This document shows positions 42,469 through 46,576 of a stretch of 46,576 bases of DNA, piece by piece. Made by a program: the position numbers and the translations under genes. Source of the stretch: SIG447 sp045577075 (lineage in GTDB: Bacteria > Bacillota > Clostridia > UMGS1883 > UMGS1540); NCBI GenBank assembly GCA_045577075.1, contig JAZNHR010000032.1:1-46576 (forward strand), read 5' to 3'. Numbering within the stretch: the stretch's first letter is position 1; each line of letters begins with the position of its first letter. The notes beneath the pieces were generated by a model. It worked only from the letters and a program-made list of their open reading frames with translations, ran no database searches and was not told the origin of the DNA.

Positions 42469-44292
42469 TTACGACGGCATTATAATAATGGCTGTTGCCT
42501 CAAACGCACCATTGGAGGTAATGCCGGTGACAGAAACGTTCATGCCGGCTTTGAGGTCGCGGACTGCTTTGGTGGAGCCGTCAGCGGAATCAATGACCTT
42601 CAGGTTTGTGCGCTTTGTAAAGACCTGGACGCTGGCGGCATTGCCGTCCTCATCCGTTGTGGTCAGGGTAAAGAAACCGTAGTTTGTATTGACGGATTCA
42701 ATGGTACCGGTGGTGGCGGTATTGACAGCCGGGGCGGTACTCGTCAGGCTCGTTACCGTTTCGCTGTCCACGCTTGCGGTGATGTTGGCACCGAGGCGCA
42801 GGTCATAAATCGTAGCGGATTTGCCGTCTACGGTATACGTACAGTCGCGGGAGAGGCTGTATTCTACCACGTTGTTGCCGGAACGGATTTTAATGGAGGG
42901 CAATGTGGCAATACGGATTTCTTCAATCGTGCCCTTTTCAGTAGACTTTGTGCTCGTTGCGGTTACCTCGGCAATCTGTTCATAGCGGAGTATGACCGTT
43001 ACCTTGTCTCCGACGAGAATTTTGTCCATCTCCACCGTCTTTTTATTGCGGGTTGCCTTCGCCGTTTGTGATACGGCGTAATTTTCCACCGTGCCGTCTG
43101 TAAGGGTTATATCAAAGCTTAAAGCGGGCTCAAGGTAAATTTTTGCCACTGTACCTTTAATGGTGCGTTCTCTTTCCTTCGCTTCGATTACAACGGCTTT
43201 CTCATCACGAATCTGGAGCGTTACTGCCTGGAGACGCTTCAGGTCCGTAAGCTTGCCGGTACTGCCTTCATAGGTGATGGCAACATCCTCTGCAATGGTG
43301 TACGTTTTTACATCGTCAGGGTCAGAAAGGGCATAGACGGAAATTTCACGCTTACCATCGGTGGTGGTAATGGCGGAAATTACGCCTTCAAAAATTTCGT
43401 CAGGCGTGTTGGAGAGGGCATCCATGGAGAAGAGAACGCCGTCACGCTTCGTTACCAGAACATCGGCGCCCAGGGCAATGTTGGCAAAATCCTCTTTGTA
43501 GCCGTCCTGCTTTACAAGAAAGTCAATGTCATAGGGAATCAAAAACTTTTCTGTGTCCCCTTCGCTGTTTACAACCGTAATGCTTTCCACATCACTGTCC
43601 ACCGCTTTTACAACACCTGCAAAATAGGTTTCCTTTAAAATGCCGCGCACGCGGTAGAGAAGCGTTGCAATCTGGGCACGGTTTACTTCCCCTTGGGGGG
43701 CAAACGTACCGCCGTCCATGCCGTTCATAATGCCGGCATCCGTTACAAAGCGGACATAGGGCTTCGCGTCGGCAGGGATTTCGGCAGAGTCCGTATATTC
43801 CGCGGTGGAGGCATCTGCGTCCAAATCCTCTTCTCCTGCCATCACGCGGGTTAAAAGCTTTGCCACCTCGTAGCGTTTCATGCCTACATTTGCGTTATCG
43901 CCGCCGATATAGTAGGCAAGCTCTTTTTCGGTGATAACATCCTTATACAGAAGGAACGCAACCTCATTCTTATAAACTACATCATATTTTTCCAATACAT
44001 CTTTGTAAAATTCCGAAGCAAATTCGGCATAAGGAGCCATTTCGTCTTTGGTAAAGCCCAAGATACGCGCACTCAGTACCAGGGCTTCCATTTTCGTTAC
44101 GGTGCGCTCGGGCTTAAAGGTATTATCGGTGTACCCTTTAATAATCCCGTCCTCCACCATTTCTTCTACGGCGTCCAAGGCCCAGCCAAACGTATCTTCC
44201 GTTACGTCCGGGAACGTTGCCGCCGAAATAGGCAGTACTGCCGCGCTTAAAAGAAGTGCCGAAAGTATTCCGCAAATCAGTTTTTTCCTCAT
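42469..44292 (-). CDS. SLH-domain protein with five tandem beta repeats (607 aa)
   Basis: A secreted wall-anchored protein. A signal peptide (1-25, cut near SAA) precedes three SLH domains at about 27-75, 95-150 and 165-215, with TKME (66-69), MKRYE and NRAQ (204-207) at the TRAE positions. The rest is five repeats of about 75 residues starting near 224, 301, 378, 452 and 527. Each begins G-[VT]-[IV]-x-x-[IV] and ends with a [LI]-x-x-G-x-x-V strand pair, much like DUF5666. AAAGGA lies before the ATG at 44292. Unlike the first SLH protein this looks like an accessory surface protein. Confidence 0.9.
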   Translation of the reverse strand: MRKKLICGILSALLLSAAVLPISAATFPDVTEDTFGWALDAVEEMVEDGIIKGYTDNTFKPERTVTKMEALVLSARILGFTKDEMAPYAEFASEFYKDVLEKYDVVYKNEVAFLLYKDVITEKELAYYIGGDNANVGMKRYEVAKLLTRVMAGEEDLDADASTAEYTDSAEIPADAKPYVRFVTDAGIMNGMDGGTFAPQGEVNRAQIATLLYRVRGILKETYFAGVVKAVDSDVESITVVNSEGDTEKFLIPYDIDFLVKQDGYKEDFANIALGADVLVTKRDGVLFSMDALSNTPDEIFEGVISAITTTDGKREISVYALSDPDDVKTYTIAEDVAITYEGSTGKLTDLKRLQAVTLQIRDEKAVVIEAKERERTIKGTVAKIYLEPALSFDITLTDGTVENYAVSQTAKATRNKKTVEMDKILVGDKVTVILRYEQIAEVTATSTKSTEKGTIEEIRIATLPSIKIRSGNNVVEYSLSRDCTYTVDGKSATIYDLRLGANITASVDSETVTSLTSTAPAVNTATTGTIESVNTNYGFFTLTTTDEDGNAASVQVFTKRTNLKVIDSADGSTKAVRDLKAGMNVSVTGITSNGAFEATAIIIMPS

Positions 44293-44323
44293 GTTTGTTC
44301 CGTCCTTTCCTGTAATTATGAAT

Positions 44324-44352
44324 ATTATACCATATGTTGTGTTTCTTTTCAA
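44324..44352 (-). promoter_or_regulatory. Promoter of the second SLH gene
   Basis: TTGAAA, 17-bp spacer, perfect TATAAT on the minus strand, with a leader of about 25 nt. A triple hexamer array lies upstream. Confidence 0.75.
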
Positions 44353-44375
44353 CTATTTTTGTAAATTTTTCAATA

Positions 44376-44403
44376 TGTAATGGAAACGTAACGAAACTGT
44401 ACA
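44376..44403 (+). promoter_or_regulatory. Triple direct-repeat array between divergent surface-protein genes
   Basis: TGTAAT, CGTAAC and TGTACA follow one another with 5-bp gaps, an exact 11-bp period. The first fits the WalR hexamer TGTWAH and the others differ by one base. A further TGTAAA lies at 44360-44365. The array is centred about 70 bp upstream of the SLH start and 60 bp upstream of the WG-protein start, so one bound regulator could serve both. Confidence 0.5.
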
Positions 44404-44413
44404 GGTGCTGTCC

Positions 44414-44443
44414 TTGACGGGGCATCGGCTTTTATGATACAGT
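44414..44443 (+). promoter_or_regulatory. Promoter of the WG/stalk protein
   Basis: TTGACG, 18-bp spacer, TACAGT. The -10 is imperfect. The leader is about 16 nt, just enough for the AAAGGGGG ribosome site. Confidence 0.5.
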
Positions 44444-44465
44444 AAAAGAAAAAGGGGGTAAAACC

Positions 44466-46028
44466 ATGAAAAAAGGATTGGCAACGCTTCTATCCCTTCT
44501 GCTTTTAACATGCGGCGTCAGGGCGGAAGGCTACGGGCATTTAACGTCTGATACCTATGATATTGCCGGCACGTTTTCAAACGGAATTGCCCGGGTTATG
44601 AAAAACGGAGAAACTGCGATTATAGATACGGACGGCGCGCTTGTTCTGCCCTTTGACAGCCGTCAAAAATGTATTCGTAAAAACGGGCTTATCATGGTGT
44701 TGGGGGAAAACGACAAGGCGGCATTTTTTAGTGTCGAGGGCGCACAGCTCACCGATTATGTCTATGACACCTATCCCGAACCCCACGCAAAAACGGGGGA
44801 AAAGACGTATCACTATTTCCATGCTCGCTTTGACGGGGACGGGAAGAGCGATTTAATCCCCGTAAGCCGTGATAAAAAGTTTGGGTTTTTAAACAGCCGA
44901 GGCGAGGAGCAGATTGCGCCCCAGTTTGACTATGCCTACGGCTTTCATGACGGCATGGCGAGAATCTGCACGGGGAGCGAGGTATCCAAATACGGGACGT
45001 ATATTAACTGTAAATACGGCCTTCTTCGGGAGGACGGCACGGTGATTTTGCCTGCTGATACCTACTGGTATATTGGCGACTTTTCCCATGGCTTTGCCCC
45101 GGGGGGCAACGGCCCCAGCCAGATGATTGATAAAAATGGGCAGATTCGGGACCTTGGCGGTGCTATTTTTCAAAGCACAAACGGCATTTATATCGAGGTT
45201 TTGGACGGGGATGGGCGCAGTGCCATTCTCGATATGAACGGAAATGTGGTCATTCCCTTTGATTTTACACGAAAAACAGTGTATCAGGACGTAATTATTG
45301 TAGACGGCAATCGTCTTTTAAATCGGCAGGGCGAAACCTTGTATACCGCGCCAAAAGATGGGGGACTGGTGCAGATTTGGCAGGATGACGTATCTCCCTT
45401 TATCTATCTAAAGGTACCGGCAGGCGACATAGAGGGACATACGCTTACAGGTCTTGTCCGTACCGACGGCACCCTTCTCTTGCCGCCCATATATGAAACG
45501 GTGCAGGTTCTTGGTGAAGGGCTTCTCTACGCCCAGACCATGACGGAAAACATTCTCCTTGACTACGAAGGCAGACTTGTTTGCCTTTTAAATGGCAATA
45601 TGCCCGATGTCTGCCGCGAGGGCAGATTTGTACTGCGGGATTTTGACTCCATGAAATATGTCTATGTAAAAAATCCCCTGCGGGATATTACGGTGCTTTA
45701 TAACAACGCGCCCCTTTCGTTTGACGTGCCGCCCCTTTTAACGGAAGGACGTACTCTTGTGCCCCTTCGCGTCATTTTCACCGCCCTCGGCGCCGAGGTA
45801 GACTGGGATGACAGCACGAAAACCGTCCATGCGCGCCTAGGAGATACGGAAATTTCCCTGCCCGTCGGCAAAACGGAATTTTACAAAAACGGCACGCCTA
45901 TTCCCTTAGATGTGCCGGCGTTTATCGAAAACGGACGAACGCTGATTCCCCTTCGTGCCGTGGCAGACGCCTTCGGATGCGAGGTGGACTGGATCGGGGA
46001 GACGCGGACGGTGACGATTATAAAATAA
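44466..46028 (+). CDS. Secreted WG-repeat protein with two copper-amine-oxidase-N stalk domains (520 aa)
   Basis: A signal peptide (1-20, cut near VRA-EG) is followed by WG-like repeats, about 40 residues each, for example GIARVMKNGETAIIDTDG, KKFGFLNSRGEEQIAPQFD, KYGLLREDGTVILPAD and LTGLVRTDGTLLLPPIYE. The last 105 residues are two Cu_amine_oxidN1-type repeats with the pattern LTEGRTLVPLR-FTALGAEVDWD and IENGRTLIPLR-ADAFGCEVDW. These stalk domains are common in Clostridia surface proteins and bind no copper there as far as known. It is probably a surface adhesion or scaffold protein. It is divergent from the second SLH gene. Confidence 0.9.
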   Translation: MKKGLATLLSLLLLTCGVRAEGYGHLTSDTYDIAGTFSNGIARVMKNGETAIIDTDGALVLPFDSRQKCIRKNGLIMVLGENDKAAFFSVEGAQLTDYVYDTYPEPHAKTGEKTYHYFHARFDGDGKSDLIPVSRDKKFGFLNSRGEEQIAPQFDYAYGFHDGMARICTGSEVSKYGTYINCKYGLLREDGTVILPADTYWYIGDFSHGFAPGGNGPSQMIDKNGQIRDLGGAIFQSTNGIYIEVLDGDGRSAILDMNGNVVIPFDFTRKTVYQDVIIVDGNRLLNRQGETLYTAPKDGGLVQIWQDDVSPFIYLKVPAGDIEGHTLTGLVRTDGTLLLPPIYETVQVLGEGLLYAQTMTENILLDYEGRLVCLLNGNMPDVCREGRFVLRDFDSMKYVYVKNPLRDITVLYNNAPLSFDVPPLLTEGRTLVPLRVIFTALGAEVDWDDSTKTVHARLGDTEISLPVGKTEFYKNGTPIPLDVPAFIENGRTLIPLRAVADAFGCEVDWIGETRTVTIIK

Positions 46029-46055
46029 AAGAAAAAATAATAAAAGCAACATAGA

Positions 46056-46094
46056 AGCAAAAAGCGTACTGGAATTTTCAGTACGCTTTTTGCT
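46056..46094. terminator. Bidirectional terminator after the WG/stalk protein
   Basis: A 16-bp stem (AGCAAAAAGCGTACTG / CAGTACGCTTTTTGCT, loop GAATTTT). Its right end touches repeat copy B, so it could also end the tRNA transcript on minus. Confidence 0.8.
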
Positions 46095-46251
46095 GGTGGA
46101 GCAAATGCTTTGATATCCGAACTTTCTCCATTAGGCCTTCCGGGGTCCCCCGAAAAGCCTTTAGGCTTTTTGGGGATGAGGAGGAGCAAGGAAGCAGGCG
46201 AAGTTTTTTCTTGATAAAGAAAAACGGAGCAAAGCGAACTTTGCTCCGACG
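46094..46251 (-). repeat. tRNA-trailing repeat, copy B
   Basis: This 158-bp copy starts after the CCA of tRNA-Met/Ile. It begins with a perfect hairpin at 46226-46247 (GGAGCAAAG, TTCG loop, CTTTGCTCC on minus) followed by GTTTTTCTTT, a textbook terminator. Next come a variable part, CTTCCTTGCTC, the hairpin at 46147-46175 and the conserved tail ending GCATTTGCTCCACCA. It is nearly identical to copy A in the tail. Confidence 0.8.
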
Positions 46252-46328
46252 TGGTGGGCCCTCAGGGACTCGAACCCGGGACCGTTCGGTTATGAGCCGA
46301 ATGCTCTAACCAACTGAGCTAAGGGCCC
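46252..46328 (-). tRNA. tRNA-Met (elongator) or tRNA-Ile2, anticodon CAT
   Basis: A complete cloverleaf on minus: acceptor GGGCCCT/AGGGCCC, D arm TAGCTCAGTTGGTTAGAGC, anticodon stem TTCGG/CCGAA with loop CTCATAA, T arm GGGTTCGAGTCCC, encoded CCA. The G1-C72 pair excludes initiator tRNA. Elongator Met and the lysidine-modified Ile type cannot be told apart by eye. Confidence 0.92.
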
Positions 46329-46337
46329 AAATAAAAA

Positions 46338-46451
46338 GGGGATCCCCCGAAAAGCCTTTAGGCTTTTTGGGGAAAGGGAAGAGCAAGGAAGCGGGCGGCT
46401 GTGTCCGCCTTTCGGCGGAAACGAAGCATAGCGCACTTTGCTCTGACCGTG
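46338..46451 (-). repeat. tRNA-trailing repeat, copy C (shortened)
   Basis: This copy fills the spacer between tRNA-Glu and tRNA-Met. It keeps the start (AGAGCAAAGTGCG), a CCGCC/GGCGG hairpin, CTTCCTTGCTCTTCC and the CCCC-AAAAAGCC hairpin (46344-46372), then ends GGGGATCCCCTTTTT. The 3' tail with the tRNA-like end is missing. Confidence 0.75.
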
Positions 46452-46526
46452 TGGTGACCCCTACGAGAATCGAACTCGTGTTACCGCCGTGAAAGGGCGA
46501 TGTCTTAACCGCTTGACCAAGGGGCC
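46452..46526 (-). tRNA. tRNA-Glu (anticodon TTC)
   Basis: On minus the sequence begins GGCCCCTTGGTCAAGCGG. The anticodon stem TCGCC/GGCGG carries loop CTTTCAC, giving TTC. T arm GAGTTCGATTCTC, acceptor AGGGGTC, encoded CCA. A -10 like that of tRNA-Ala lies at 46558-46563 (TATACT on minus); the -35 would fall beyond the window. Confidence 0.95.
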
Positions 46527-46576
46527 ACGAGACGCGTTTTTCGCGTTCGTACGGCTTAGTATACCATAGTTTTTCT

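Noticed and set aside
46252..46328. Initiator tRNA-fMet for the CAT anticodon gene
   Set aside because: It has a paired G1-C72 end, whereas bacterial initiator tRNA has a mismatch there.

Overview
The window is about 46.6 kb of bacterial chromosome from a Gram-positive anaerobe, most likely in the Clostridia (Bacillota); I cannot name the genus. Supporting this are two SLH-domain surface proteins, ribonuclease Y, a DUF3048 (YerB-like) lipoprotein, WG-repeat and copper-amine-oxidase-N stalk modules, a DUF421/DUF4363 pair, a LarA-family protein, AGGAGG ribosome sites and many near-consensus sigma-A promoters with 17-bp spacers. No phage, transposase, integrase, CRISPR array or rRNA was seen.

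Layout. (1) 1-3400: a 906-residue SLH protein, probably the major S-layer protein, with tandem promoters, a structured leader and its own terminator. (2) 3478-5709: a two-gene operon of a mannonate-type short-chain dehydrogenase and a LarA-family nickel-pincer racemase/epimerase homologue. (3) 5714-5992: tRNA-Ala(CGC) followed by a repeat that recurs after the tRNAs at the right end. (4) 6057-24932: a 17-gene surface-polysaccharide operon on the minus strand, with one promoter at its head. It holds a phosphoglycosyl transferase, six glycosyl- or polyol-phosphate transferases, Wzx, Wzy, a pyruvyltransferase with an Fe-S partner, a fused SDR-cytidylyltransferase and the CapE-CapF-CapG route to UDP-N-acetyl-L-fucosamine. 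(5) 25005-30254: rny, then cls and recG. (6) 30389-33852: DUF421, DUF4363 and a nucleotidyltransferase fused to a degenerate phosphomannomutase. (7) 33851-40296: YfbR-like nucleotidase, purine nucleoside phosphorylase, a small membrane protein, a YycH-like protein, a secreted protein, an anchored polysaccharide deacetylase and a DUF3048 lipoprotein. (8) 40298-42412: an RNA methyltransferase, a flavodoxin-like protein and a compact structured element. (9) 42469-46028: a second SLH protein divergent from a WG/stalk protein. (10) 46094-46576: tRNA-Met/Ile(CAU) and tRNA-Glu(TTC) with two more copies of the repeat.

The window is dominated by the cell envelope. SLH domains in other bacteria bind pyruvylated wall polymers, so the operon with the pyruvyltransferase could make the ligand of the SLH proteins (inference). 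Three upstream regions of envelope genes carry direct hexamer repeats at 11-bp steps, the layout recognised by WalR/PhoP-type response regulators, and a YycH-like protein (a WalK-regulator family) lies behind one of them. The strongest leads are this possible envelope regulon, the tRNA-trailing repeat that ends in a tRNA-like CCA terminus, the SDR-cytidylyltransferase fusion, and the phosphomannomutase domain that has lost all its catalytic motifs. All functions are read from sequence without searches.
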